A stretch of 23,779 nt of DNA from VYFG01 sp964403545 (GCA_964403545.1 CAYOGN010000197.1:1-23779); one strand, 5' to 3'. Positions 14,819 through 23,295 are shown, counted from the stretch's first letter. Numbers and translations: made by a program. The notes: a model not told the origin generated them from the sequence alone.

Positions 14819-15559
14819 GTGACAAAAAAAATTGCAATCCTGGATACGGTTCCGGCAACCTTTCGGCATCACGATAATGGGGTCACGGATGCGCAGAAAT
14901 TCATTGATTTTTTAGCCCCGGAGATGCCGAATTTTGTTTTTCAGCCTTTCTTCACCGCAGAAAATGAGTTTCCCGGTGTGCTTGCGGACTTCGACGGTTT
15001 CCTCATTACGGGAAGTCCCTGTAGTGCCAATGACGCCACGGACTGGATGGATGAACTGGAGCAATTGGTGGTGCAGGTTAGTCAAATGGAAAAACCTCTG
15101 GCCGGCTTTTGTTTTGGTCATCAGTTTATCGCCAGGTCCTTCGGCGGTACCGTGGGACTTAACCAGCGTGGTTGGAATATTGGCCTGTTTGAAACCCAAA
15201 TCGAGCATGAGCACCCATGGATGGAACCATCCTGTGGGGTTACAAAGTTATACTATTTTAATCAGGAGCGGGTGCTGAAACTGCCCGCAGGTGCGATTTC
15301 TTTTGCATCCTCCAGGGGCTACCCCTATTTTGGATATACCCTTGGCTCCCGGATCATGGCCATTCAGGGCCACCCGGAACAACCGAAGCGGGCAATGCTG
15401 AATTTTCTGCAAAGTTCTGAGAAAACGTTAGGGCCTGATGTCGTACGCGATACCAGAAAAAGTCTTGATTCAGGGGTGCCGGACGACGGTCTTTGGGCCA
15501 CGTGGGTGGCTGGATTCTTCAAAAGTACCATAGCGCTGAGCGAGGACACCTGTTGCTAA
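14819..15559 (+). CDS. Class I glutamine amidotransferase (GATase1) family protein
   Basis: The 246-residue protein has the class I amidotransferase triad: nucleophile C98 in KPLAGFCFGHQFIARSFGG, and H185 and E187 in MAIQGHPEQPKRAM. The oxyanion region is DGFLITGSPCSAND. It most resembles stand-alone GMP-synthase-type GATase domains (GFCFGHQ); PuuD-type γ-glutamyl hydrolases have a different nucleophile elbow. It starts with GTG directly after the TAA of the amidinotransferase gene, with no intergenic base. The N-terminal IAILDTVPATFRHHDNG fits a genuine start. Hydrolysis of a γ-glutamyl or amide product linked to the neighbouring guanidino enzyme is plausible but only inferred from the tight pairing. 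Confidence 0.85.
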   Translation: MTKKIAILDTVPATFRHHDNGVTDAQKFIDFLAPEMPNFVFQPFFTAENEFPGVLADFDGFLITGSPCSANDATDWMDELEQLVVQVSQMEKPLAGFCFGHQFIARSFGGTVGLNQRGWNIGLFETQIEHEHPWMEPSCGVTKLYYFNQERVLKLPAGAISFASSRGYPYFGYTLGSRIMAIQGHPEQPKRAMLNFLQSSEKTLGPDVVRDTRKSLDSGVPDDGLWATWVAGFFKSTIALSEDTCC

Positions 15560-15718
15560 ATCAGCGAACAGCCACAGGGACCGAATGTAACGTCATTTGT
15601 CATCATCTTGCAGTCGCGATTGATCCATTGTGAGTTCAGCATTCTGTCAAATGGGTCTTTGTGGTGCATCGGCTGCACTTCGTAGCGACAGCGGGTAATT
15701 CAGGTTATCCTTGCCGGG

Positions 15719-16438
15719 ATGAAACTACTGCGCGGAATCAAATACCTGTTTGCCATCATCGGCCTGGGTTCTGTAATTGCAGGTGGTTTTGCCTATTTGG
15801 GCACCCGTGCTTTTATTGCCGATGCGAACCGCGCTGATGGCAAGGTCATTGATTTGATCCTGGAACGTGGCAGTAGCAACAGAACCTCCAGCGGCACTGC
15901 CTCTGTATATAAACCTCTGGTGATTTACCAGACAACCAGTGGCGAGAAAATTGAGTTTCTGGCCAGGGTTGGCAGCAATCCACCCTCACATCACAAAGGC
16001 GACTCGGTGATCGTTCTTTATCAATCGGAAAATCCCCAGGGGGCGAAAATTGACAGTTTTCTCCATCTTTGGTTTACTGCCTCTATTCTGGGAGGCATGG
16101 GTTTTGTCTTTTTTATGGTTGGTGGGGGCATGATTGCATGGGAAAGACATGGTCGACGCAAAGGCGAGTCCTTGCGACTGACGGGCCAAAGAATCCTGAC
16201 TAAATTCCAGCGGGTAGAGGGGGCCGGGAAAGCGCATATGGGCCGTTATCGGTCATTTCGTATTGTCACCCAGTGGATAAATCCTGCAACATCTGAACTC
16301 CATGTTTTTCGTAGCAAACCACTCAATTTTGATCCTGGTGATCATATCAAGAGCGATCAGGTTACGGTTTTTATCGAGAAAAACAATCCAGCAAAATACC
16401 TTGTTGATGTTAGTTTTTTACCCAGGTTAGCCGGATAG
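15719..16438 (+). CDS. DUF3592-type two-helix membrane protein
   Basis: The 239-residue protein has membrane helices at about 9-29 and 116-141. Between them is a soluble β-rich segment with YKPLVIYQTTSGEKIEF and KGDSVIVLYQSENPQGAKID, the pattern of DUF3592. A second similar β-domain follows the second helix (VTQWINPATSELHVFRSKP, DQVTVFIEKNNPAKYLVDV), so the domain seems duplicated. Function is unknown. The 159 bp before it hold no gene or clear promoter that I can see, and there is no good Shine-Dalgarno (TTGCCGGG precedes the ATG). The enolase-superfamily gene follows after 13 bp. Confidence 0.8.
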   Translation: MKLLRGIKYLFAIIGLGSVIAGGFAYLGTRAFIADANRADGKVIDLILERGSSNRTSSGTASVYKPLVIYQTTSGEKIEFLARVGSNPPSHHKGDSVIVLYQSENPQGAKIDSFLHLWFTASILGGMGFVFFMVGGGMIAWERHGRRKGESLRLTGQRILTKFQRVEGAGKAHMGRYRSFRIVTQWINPATSELHVFRSKPLNFDPGDHIKSDQVTVFIEKNNPAKYLVDVSFLPRLAG

Positions 16439-16451
16439 GGTATTTGAATTG

Positions 16452-17558
16452 ATGCAAATGAAAATTGCCAGCATAGAAACTTTTTGCAACGAGTTCGTTG
16501 GAATGTTGAGAGTTACAACAGACACTGGAAATTTTGGCTGGGGGCAAGTTTCTCCATACAATGCTGATATCACCTCTATCGTGGTTCATCGACAGGTGGC
16601 AGTTCATGCGCTGGGTAAAGATGCCCTGGATATTGAGACGTTGGTCACTCGCATACCTGAACTTGAGCACAAATTTCCGGGGACCTATCTGCGTCGGGCA
16701 CTGGCTGGTCTGGACACGGCCCTGTGGGATCTGCGGGGGCGACTGGAGGAGAAGCCTGTATGCAGATTGATTGGTGGCGAACCTGGCTCCATTCGTGCCT
16801 ACGCTTCCTCTATGAAACGGGATATCAACGGTAAACAAGAAGTGGAGCGACTGGTGAAACTTCGACAGCAATATGGATTTGATGCATTCAAATTCCGTAT
16901 TGCTGCAGAGTGTGGTCATGACATCGATGAATGGCCAGGAAGAACAGAAGATATTGTCAAGCGGATGAGTGCCGCTATGGATAACAACGTCGCACTATTG
17001 GTTGATGCAAATTCCGGGTATTCACCGGATAAGGCGATCGAGATTGGAAAATTTCTTGAAGATCAGGGTATTTCTCATTTTGAAGAGCCCTGTCCCTATT
17101 GGGAGCTTGAACAAACCAAAGCAGTAACCGAAGCATTATCCATTGATGTAACTGGTGGCGAGCAAGACTGTGAACTGCCAACCTGGAAAAGGATAATAAA
17201 TGATGCCGTGGTGGACATTATTCAGCCTGATATTTGCTATATCGGTGGATTGACCCGGGCATTGCAGGTCGCCGAATTGGCTGCTGCTCGTGATCTGCCG
17301 TGTACTCCCCACTGTGCAAATCTTTCAATGGTAACGCTGTTCACCATGCATTTTCTTCGTGCAATTCCGAACCCTGGAAAATACCTGGAGTTTTCCATTG
17401 AAGGCGCAGACTATTATCCATGGCAACAGGAACTGTTTGTCGAAAATCCTTACACAATAGTCGATGGCTTTGCTACGGTAACGGATAAACCAGGCTGGGG
17501 CGTAGACATTAGTCCTGACTGGTTAAAAAAAGCGAGTTATCAGAAAAGTCAGTTATAA
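16452..17558 (+). CDS. Enolase-superfamily enzyme, mandelate racemase-type (dehydratase or epimerase)
   Basis: The 368-residue protein has the metal ligands of the superfamily: D185 in LLVDANSGY, E211 in HFEEPCP and E237 in TGGEQDCEL. General bases are K147 in FKFRI (a K-x-R motif) and a His-Asp dyad, H287 in CTPHCANLSM with D260 in IIQPDICYIGG. The 27-residue D-H spacing equals mandelate racemase (D270/H297). The N-terminal capping domain is present (1-120). MR-subgroup enzymes are mostly acid-sugar dehydratases; racemases or epimerases of amino acid derivatives occur too. The position before putA would suit an amino acid substrate, but no residue here proves it. Start choice: ATG at 16452 with AGGG 11 bases upstream, rather than the TTG at 16449. 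Confidence 0.88.
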   Translation: MQMKIASIETFCNEFVGMLRVTTDTGNFGWGQVSPYNADITSIVVHRQVAVHALGKDALDIETLVTRIPELEHKFPGTYLRRALAGLDTALWDLRGRLEEKPVCRLIGGEPGSIRAYASSMKRDINGKQEVERLVKLRQQYGFDAFKFRIAAECGHDIDEWPGRTEDIVKRMSAAMDNNVALLVDANSGYSPDKAIEIGKFLEDQGISHFEEPCPYWELEQTKAVTEALSIDVTGGEQDCELPTWKRIINDAVVDIIQPDICYIGGLTRALQVAELAAARDLPCTPHCANLSMVTLFTMHFLRAIPNPGKYLEFSIEGADYYPWQQELFVENPYTIVDGFATVTDKPGWGVDISPDWLKKASYQKSQL

Positions 17559-17589
17559 GCCTCTTCTGGCTTGTAGAATCCGTTTTTTT
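17555..17589 (+). terminator. Weak hairpin after the enolase-superfamily gene
   Basis: ATAAGCC-TCTTCT-GGCTTGT forms a 7-bp stem with one G-T pair, overlapping the stop codon. A run of seven T starts only eight bases after the stem, so efficient intrinsic termination is doubtful. Confidence 0.2.
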
Positions 17590-17678
17590 CGATATTTTTC
17601 GATAGGGGATGCAATTCTGACAATTATTGAAATAGCTGCAGCCAATGAAAAAGATATCGAAATAATGCCTGTTTCGAT
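17585..17678. promoter_or_regulatory. Cluster of four TTTCGAT motifs upstream of putA
   Basis: TTTTTCGATA occurs twice in exact tandem (17585-17604, a 10-bp period of one helical turn). The core recurs inverted at 17655-17662 (TATCGAAA) and again as TTTCGAT at 17672-17678. The cluster lies 137-230 bp before the putA ATG in a 256-bp gap that otherwise shows only a doubtful 32-codon ORF (17665-17763). It may bind a regulator of putA, since PutA here lacks its own DNA-binding domain. Confidence 0.4.
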
Positions 17679-17814
17679 GGAAAAACCTGTAAGTCCGGGG
17701 ATCTGCGATGATCCTGTCAAAATTACCTTTTATACGCAAACCTGCTGGTCTTATGACCAATGAATTAAACCGATCCATTTGCTATTATTGGTTGCCTTAC
17801 TCGGGGCAATTTTA

Positions 17815-20800
17815 ATGCACGAAAATATACGAAAAAATATACGGAAAGCGTATCTTGAAGATGAAGTCCGGGTCGTTCGGGGGTTGATCGATCAGATCAA
17901 TTTGTCTGCACAGGCTCGGGAAAATATTTCCGCTCATGCCAGTGATCTGGTTCGCCAGGTGCGCTCACATTCCGATCCTGGCGTGATGCAATCTTTTCTT
18001 TCGGAGTACGGATTATCCACCCGGGAAGGCGTTGCACTGATGTGTCTGGCCGAAGCTTTATTGCGGGTCCCTGATGCAGAGACCATCGATGAACTTATTC
18101 AGGACAAAATCGTGCCCCACAATTGGGCTTCTCACGTTGGCGACTCTGGATCCATTCTGGTAAATGCTTCCACCTGGGCGTTGATGCTAACCGGTAAAAT
18201 GCTTGAAGATGAACCCAATGGCGTGGTGGGAGCATTGCAGGGAATGGTTAAGCGACTGGGTGAGCCACTGATCAGGGTGGCGGTGGAGCGCGCAATGCGC
18301 GAGATGGGGGAACAGTTTGTCCTCGGGCGGGATATTTCCGAGGCAACACGCAATGGTAAAAAACTGGTCGATAAGGGCTATACCTACTCTTTTGACATGC
18401 TGGGTGAAGCGGCGCGAACGGACGCCGATGCAGTGGCGTACCATCATGCCTACTTAACGGCTATTGACTCCATTGCATCCCGCGCCCACTCCGATGACCT
18501 GCGTGAGAACCCCGGAATTTCAGTTAAATTGTCAGCATTGCATCCACGCTATGAGTTTACCCAGCGGAACAGCATGATGCCGGTGATGTGCGCCCGCTTG
18601 CTTGAACTGGCGCAGGCAGCAGCCAATGGCAGAATAGGGTTCAATATTGATGCCGAGGAAGCAGATCGACTGGATTTGTCGCTGGATATTATTGAAACCA
18701 TACTGGCCGATCCATCGTTGCACGGCTGGGACGGATTTGGGGTGGTGGTGCAGGCTTACGGTCAGCGAGCAGGATACGTCCTTGATTGGTTGTATGCGCT
18801 GGCCAGACGGCTGGATCGAAATATTATGGTGCGGCTGGTAAAGGGCGCTTACTGGGACACCGAAATTAAACGTGCCCAGGTCATGGGGCTCGCCGGTTAT
18901 CCCGTATTTACCCGCAAGAGTTCAACCGATCTCAGCTATATCGCCTGCGCCGGGAAATTAATGGCTATGCGGGATCGTATCTACCCGCAATTCGCCACTC
19001 ACAATGCCCACACAATTTCAGCGGTGCTGGGGTTAGCGGGTGAGCAAAGGGATGATTTTGAATTTCAGCGACTCCATGGAATGGGTGATGCATTACACGA
19101 TATCGTCCTCCAGGCCGAACAAACCCGTTGCCGTATATACGCGCCTGTCGGTACTCATGAAGATTTGCTGGCTTATCTGGTCAGACGGCTACTCGAAAAC
19201 GGTGCGAATTCAAGCTTCGTGAATCAGTTGGTTGATCCGGATATTTCTCCTGCCCAAATAGCCGAAGATCCGGTGGCATTGTCAGATTCACTGGAGCACA
19301 TTGCCAATCCGGGTATCGTGAAACCTGCTGCGATTTATGGTGAGCGACGAATAAATTCAACAGGATGGGATATCAACGACCCCACTATGAGTGCCGAACT
19401 GGATCAGATGCGCGCCGGATATCTGGCACCTTATAGCTGGTTTTCCAATGATTCCTGTGATCGAATTGACAGCGAAAATGATCCCGTAAATTTCACCGAA
19501 CCGGTTTTCAATCCCGCTGAATTGTCAGACAAGGTCGGAATCGCCAGTTTGTCGAATCCGGCCGCGATTGATCAGATAGTGGATGCCGCCGTAGCAGCGC
19601 AACCTTCATGGGAAAATTCCGGGGTAGGTCAACGGGCTGCACTGTTGCTTCGGGTGGCAGATTTATATGAAGCCAGTGCCGGGGAATTGTTTGCCCTGCT
19701 TGCCCGGGAGGCAGGAAAAACCCTGATAGATGCCATTGCCGAGCTCCGTGAGGCAGTTGATTTTCTACGTTACTATGCGGTCAATGCGGATTCGGTAGAG
19801 TCAAATACCAGTGCCCGCGGGGTAATTGTATGTATTTCTCCCTGGAACTTTCCCCTTGCCATTTTTACCGGGCAAATCGCGGCGGCCCTGGTGACTGGCA
19901 ACGCGGTGATCGCCAAACCGGCTGAGCAAACGCCACTGATTGCGGCCACGGCAGTCGCGCTGATGCATCAGGCGGGGATCGATAAAAATATTCTGCAAAT
20001 TGCCCCCGGTAGCGGTGAGACCGTGGGCGCTGCCCTGAGTGCTCACAGTGCCATTGGTGGTGTGTGTTTTACCGGCTCTACTACCGTCGCTGAAATCATC
20101 AACCGGCAACTGGCGAAAACTGCTCCAGCAGACGCGATGTTGATTGCCGAAACAGGGGGGCTGAATGCAATGATCGTCGATTCTACTGCGCTGCTTGAGC
20201 AGGCGGTGATGGATATTGTCGAAGGCGCTTTTCGTAGCGCCGGGCAACGTTGCTCTGCGCTTCGGATCGTTTACGTGCAAAGGGAAATCAGAGATCAGCT
20301 GCTGACCATGCTGTATGGCGCAATGGACGCATTAACCGTAGATAACCCGCTGAATCAGGAAACCGATGTGGGGCCGATTATCGATTGTGATTCCCGTGAT
20401 CACATTCAGGCCTATTGCGATCAGAAAGAGCAGCAAGGCAAACTGCTCTATAAAACCCGGGCTCCGGAATCCGGTTACTATATTGCCCCTGCGGTGATCC
20501 AGGTGAAAGGAATTAACGACATGAAGGAGGAAATCTTTGGACCTGTGCTACACCTCGCCAGTTTTTCGGCAGAACAGATTGAACAGGTTCTGGACGAAAT
20601 TAATGGTTGTGGTTATGGCCTTACTTTTGGCCTTCATACCCGCATTGATCGTAGAGTACAGCAGGTTGTCAACAGGATGCGGGTTGGCAACCTGTACGTT
20701 AATCGAAACCAGATTGGTGCCATCGTCGGATCGCAGCCTTTTGGCGGCGAAGGGTTTTCCGGTACCGGTCCCAAGGCAGGGGGGCCGCATTATCTGAGAC

Positions 20801-21441
20801 GATTTCGCGTTGCCCATGATAAAAACCTCCCACTGGCCACCGAAGTCGATGTGGCTGATCATGATCTGATTCATTCTGCGGTGGCATCATTGGAGGCTGC
20901 TGTGGCGCCTTCAGCAAGTGACAGCATTCCTTTACTCAGGGATTTGTTGCGCGGCCACGCCGGGGAATCCATGTCGTTGGCGGCCGCGCTGGATTGCGGG
21001 CCGGTAGATTTACCGGGCCCCACTGGCGAATCAAACCAGTTAACTTTGCATCCTGTGGGAACGATACTCTGCCTTTCCCATGACCCGGACAACCTTATTG
21101 CGATGGTGATCCAGGCATTGCGTGCGGGTAACAAGGTCATTGCCGTAGGGCGATCAGCGAAGCGGGATTTAAAGCTGCTTAGTGATCCGCGTCTTGCACT
21201 GAAAGTAATCAATGGCGCGTTTGATTCAGACTGGCTTGATGTGCTGAAGATTGATCTGGTTGCGGCAGATCGTAGTTACGATACAGGGTCATTGCGCCGG
21301 GGACTGGCCCGACGCCATGGGCCCATTGTCAGATTGATTAGCGAGCTGAACTACCCGGCTGCCTACACCACGGAAAGATCAATATGCATTGATACTACCG
21401 CTGCAGGCGGCAACGCTGCATTACTTGCTGAAAGTGAATAG
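17815..21441 (+). CDS. putA: Bifunctional proline dehydrogenase / glutamate-γ-semialdehyde dehydrogenase (PutA, no RHH domain)
   Basis: The 1208-residue protein oxidises proline to glutamate in two linked steps. The FAD-dependent proline dehydrogenase barrel (about 180-480) shows GISVKLSALHPRYE, FNIDAEEADRLDLSLD, VRLVKGAYWDTEIKRAQ (K343), ATHNAHT, HGMGDAL and the substrate Arg pair R457/R458 in RRLLENGANSSFV. The aldehyde dehydrogenase domain (about 560-1030) has ISPWNFPLAIFTG, E779 in AETGGLNAMIV, the nucleophile C813 in RSAGQRCSALR, and EEIFGPVL. The last 170 residues form the inactive ALDH-like C-terminal domain, ending in TTAAGGNAALLAE. The N-terminus begins MHENIRKNIRKAYLEDE with no ribbon-helix-helix, so it cannot repress its own gene. 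The upstream open stretch from the TTG at 17779 is hydrophobic leader-like sequence and is not used. CGGGG eight bases before the ATG is a weak ribosome site. Confidence 0.95.
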   Translation: MHENIRKNIRKAYLEDEVRVVRGLIDQINLSAQARENISAHASDLVRQVRSHSDPGVMQSFLSEYGLSTREGVALMCLAEALLRVPDAETIDELIQDKIVPHNWASHVGDSGSILVNASTWALMLTGKMLEDEPNGVVGALQGMVKRLGEPLIRVAVERAMREMGEQFVLGRDISEATRNGKKLVDKGYTYSFDMLGEAARTDADAVAYHHAYLTAIDSIASRAHSDDLRENPGISVKLSALHPRYEFTQRNSMMPVMCARLLELAQAAANGRIGFNIDAEEADRLDLSLDIIETILADPSLHGWDGFGVVVQAYGQRAGYVLDWLYALARRLDRNIMVRLVKGAYWDTEIKRAQVMGLAGYPVFTRKSSTDLSYIACAGKLMAMRDRIYPQFATHNAHTISAVLGLAGEQRDDFEFQRLHGMGDALHDIVLQAEQTRCRIYAPVGTHEDLLAYLVRRLLENGANSSFVNQLVDPDISPAQIAEDPVALSDSLEHIANPGIVKPAAIYGERRINSTGWDINDPTMSAELDQMRAGYLAPYSWFSNDSCDRIDSENDPVNFTEPVFNPAELSDKVGIASLSNPAAIDQIVDAAVAAQPSWENSGVGQRAALLLRVADLYEASAGELFALLAREAGKTLIDAIAELREAVDFLRYYAVNADSVESNTSARGVIVCISPWNFPLAIFTGQIAAALVTGNAVIAKPAEQTPLIAATAVALMHQAGIDKNILQIAPGSGETVGAALSAHSAIGGVCFTGSTTVAEIINRQLAKTAPADAMLIAETGGLNAMIVDSTALLEQAVMDIVEGAFRSAGQRCSALRIVYVQREIRDQLLTMLYGAMDALTVDNPLNQETDVGPIIDCDSRDHIQAYCDQKEQQGKLLYKTRAPESGYYIAPAVIQVKGINDMKEEIFGPVLHLASFSAEQIEQVLDEINGCGYGLTFGLHTRIDRRVQQVVNRMRVGNLYVNRNQIGAIVGSQPFGGEGFSGTGPKAGGPHYLRRFRVAHDKNLPLATEVDVADHDLIHSAVASLEAAVAPSASDSIPLLRDLLRGHAGESMSLAAALDCGPVDLPGPTGESNQLTLHPVGTILCLSHDPDNLIAMVIQALRAGNKVIAVGRSAKRDLKLLSDPRLALKVINGAFDSDWLDVLKIDLVAADRSYDTGSLRRGLARRHGPIVRLISELNYPAAYTTERSICIDTTAAGGNAALLAESE

Positions 21442-21446
21442 GTGGA

Positions 21447-21878
21447 TCAAATAACGTCCTTTGATGCAGCAAGGATATTAGCCCAGCCACCCTGGTGGTT
21501 ATCCCGGGTTTCCTCGTTGGGAAAGCGAACGTGATTTAGCGTAACTTCGGTAGTGGTGTCGTTGACAGATCGAAAATCGATTGTTACCCGGCTGTCATCT
21601 CCGGAAAATGGTGATTCCCAGCTAAAGGAAAGTCGAAGGGGCCGGTTGATCTCAAGGTATTCGCCGCTGTGGGGAATAATTTCATCACCAACATTCATGT
21701 CAATGCGAAATCTCCCACCGGGTTTGGCTTCCAGTTCTACTGCCGGATTTACCATCCCGGGTTTGGGCAGCATAAATTTTGCAAGGGATTGTGGATCAAG
21801 CCAGGCGTCAAAAACTTTCTCAGCGGATGCGTGGATGGTGCTGCTGACTGTCAATGACAGCTCTTCTTTATTGGTCAT
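21447..21878 (-). CDS. AHSA1/SRPBCC-domain protein
   Basis: The 143-residue protein has the START-like fold of the AHSA1 family: VSSTIHASAEKVFDAWLDPQ at the N-terminus, KPGGRFRIDMNVGDEIIPHSGEY in the middle, and TEVTLNHVRFPNEETRDNHQGGW near the end. Such domains bind hydrophobic ligands or chaperone clients; bacterial members are often encoded next to an ArsR repressor, as here. The start overlaps the arsR gene by 11 bp. The stop lies 5 bp from the stop of the convergent putA, with no terminator between. Confidence 0.9.
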   Translation of the reverse strand: MTNKEELSLTVSSTIHASAEKVFDAWLDPQSLAKFMLPKPGMVNPAVELEAKPGGRFRIDMNVGDEIIPHSGEYLEINRPLRLSFSWESPFSGDDSRVTIDFRSVNDTTTEVTLNHVRFPNEETRDNHQGGWANILAASKDVI

Positions 21879-22212
21879 GGTCTTTTTCTTCAGGGGTTAG
21901 TATTTCTTCGAGTGCTTTCAGACGAAGCGACCAGATTGACTCCATTTCACTGAACCAGGTTTTAATCAGATGAAATTGTTCAAGATCGGCTTCGATAAGA
22001 TGCACCCGGCCAATGGTTGTGCGTTTTATCAGACCGGCTGATTCCAGTGCCTTGATATGTTTTGACACCGCATTCAGTGACATGCAGTAGTGACTTGCCA
22101 CCTCCGTTATCCGGGAAGGGCCCTGCTGGCACAGAAGTGTCAGTATCGAACGTCGCGTACTGTCGCTGACTGCTTTCAGAATTGTCGAGATCTTTTGACT
22201 ATATTCAACCAT
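21868..22212 (-). CDS. ArsR-family winged-helix repressor
   Basis: The 114-residue protein has the ArsR helix-turn-helix: ILKAVSDSTRRSILTLL, SRITEVASHYCMSLNAVSKH and IKALESAGLIKRTTIGRVHL (winged hairpin). The metal motif ELCVCDL of arsenic or cadmium sensors is absent, so the signal is not a heavy metal of that class. Together with the downstream AHSA1 gene (11-bp overlap) it forms the common ArsR–SRPBCC pair. The start codon lies inside a perfect palindrome and close to its own promoter, which points to autorepression. It is divergent from the adenine deaminase-type gene with 69 bp between starts. Confidence 0.93.
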   Translation of the reverse strand: MVEYSQKISTILKAVSDSTRRSILTLLCQQGPSRITEVASHYCMSLNAVSKHIKALESAGLIKRTTIGRVHLIEADLEQFHLIKTWFSEMESIWSLRLKALEEILTPEEKDHDQ

Positions 22213-22226
22213 AAGGTTGAATATAG
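22199..22226. promoter_or_regulatory. Perfect 12-4-12 palindrome over the arsR -10 and start codon
   Basis: CTATATTCAACC (22199-22210), ATAA, then GGTTGAATATAG (22215-22226) are perfect inverted repeats. The site covers the arsR -10 and the ATG at 22210-22212. It is a strong candidate for the ArsR operator. A half-like TATATTCA recurs at 22253-22260, nearer the adenine deaminase-type gene. Confidence 0.7.
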
Positions 22227-22248
22227 AGAATCAACTGAATAATTACAA
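22220..22248 (-). promoter_or_regulatory. arsR promoter, likely giving a leaderless mRNA
   Basis: On the minus strand, TTGTAA (22243-22248) and TATATT (22220-22225, 5/6) are 17 bp apart. The expected start point, about 7 bases after the -10, falls on or next to the ATG at 22212. No Shine-Dalgarno is seen, so the message is probably leaderless. Confidence 0.55.
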
Positions 22249-22281
22249 GGCGTATATTCATATTGTGCTATCTTCCTGCCC

Positions 22282-23295
22282 ATGAAGAATTTTATTGAGG
22301 GCCTGCCGAAGGTCGAGCTCCATTGTCATATTGAAGGAACATTTGAACCTGAACTCATGTTCGAAATTGCCGAACGAAACGGTATTTCGCTGCCCTATGC
22401 TTCGGTTGATACGCTGAGGCAGGCCTATGCTTTTACCCGACTTCAGGATTTTCTCGATATTTATTACCAGGGGATGAACGTCCTGTTGACCGAACAGGAT
22501 TTTTTTGACCTTACCTGGGCATATCTGCTAAGGGTTCACGAGCAAAATGTTCGTCACAGCGAAATATTTTTTGACCCTCAGGGCCATGTCTCGCGGGATG
22601 TGCCCTTTGCGGTGGCTATCAATGGAATTAGCGAAGCACTTGAACAGGCAGAGAAAGAACTCGGCATCAGTTCCCGGATAATTATGTGTTTTCTACGCCA
22701 TCTTGATCAGGGGGATGCTTTTAACACTCTGGAGCTGGCAAAACCCTTTAAACAAAAAATTGTTGGCGTAGGACTGGATTCAAGCGAACTCGGGAACCCG
22801 CCGGAGAAATTTGAACAGGTGTTTGAAGAGGCAAGGAACCAGGGCTATCTATGCGTTGCGCACGCCGGGGAGGAAGGGCCGCCAGATTATATAGTTAGTG
22901 CCCTGGACCGATTGAAGGTCAATCGAATCGATCATGGAAACAGTTGCCTGAAAGACCCCGGTCTGGTCCGGCGCCTGGTGGCCGAGAAGATGGCGCTGAC
23001 GATTTGTCCATTGTCAAATTCACGGTTGTGTGTCGTGGATGATATGTCAGCACATCCTCTCAAATTAATGTTGGACAAAGGACTGCGGGTAACTGTGAAT
23101 TCAGATGATCCGGCATATTTCGGCGGCTATATGAATGAAAACTTCCAGATCGTCACCACTGCATTGAACCTGTCAACAAAGGACCTGGGACAGCTGGCAG
23201 CCAATGCTATTGATGCCGCATTTATCGAACCTGCACGGAAACAGCAGCTAAAAACAGAGCTAGCCGACTACCTGAGGGAGGCGATTGATGGCTGA
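22282..23295 (+). CDS. Adenine deaminase-type member of the adenosine/AMP deaminase family
   Basis: The 337-residue zinc hydrolase has ligands H14 and H16 in VELHCHIEGT, H194 in CVAHAGEEGP (with catalytic E197), and D275 in TVNSDDPAYFGGY, plus the catalytic-region H218 in RIDHGNSC. The HIEGT, NVRHSEIFFDPQGH and SDDPAYFGGY versions of the motifs match the adenine deaminase branch (fungal Aah1 and bacterial relatives), whereas adenosine deaminases usually have HLDG and NTDDP. It should convert adenine to hypoxanthine for purine salvage or nitrogen release; the substrate is inferred from motif variants. No Shine-Dalgarno precedes the ATG. The TATATT at 22253-22258 may be its -10, and the ArsR palindrome upstream may affect it. 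Confidence 0.88.
   Translation: MKNFIEGLPKVELHCHIEGTFEPELMFEIAERNGISLPYASVDTLRQAYAFTRLQDFLDIYYQGMNVLLTEQDFFDLTWAYLLRVHEQNVRHSEIFFDPQGHVSRDVPFAVAINGISEALEQAEKELGISSRIIMCFLRHLDQGDAFNTLELAKPFKQKIVGVGLDSSELGNPPEKFEQVFEEARNQGYLCVAHAGEEGPPDYIVSALDRLKVNRIDHGNSCLKDPGLVRRLVAEKMALTICPLSNSRLCVVDDMSAHPLKLMLDKGLRVTVNSDDPAYFGGYMNENFQIVTTALNLSTKDLGQLAANAIDAAFIEPARKQQLKTELADYLREAIDG

Noticed and set aside
16410..16919. 169-codon minus-strand frame opposite the enolase-superfamily gene
   Set aside because: It overlaps the conserved capping domain coding strand and shows no motif of its own.
17665..17763. 32-codon plus-strand ORF before putA, considered as a leader peptide
   Set aside because: It has no Shine-Dalgarno, only three prolines, and no attenuator-like hairpins follow it.
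17509..17778. 89-codon minus-strand frame between the enolase-superfamily gene and putA
   Set aside because: It runs into the coding end of the neighbouring gene on the other strand, has no ribosome site and a composition unlike a soluble protein.
17779..17814. In-frame hydrophobic N-terminal extension of PutA from a TTG
   Set aside because: PutA proteins without the RHH domain start with a charged helical segment as at MHENIRKN; the extension has no Shine-Dalgarno and would be an odd membrane segment on a cytosolic enzyme.
19801..20280. 159-codon minus-strand frame inside putA
   Set aside because: It is antisense to the conserved aldehyde dehydrogenase domain, with no ribosome site or recognisable motif.
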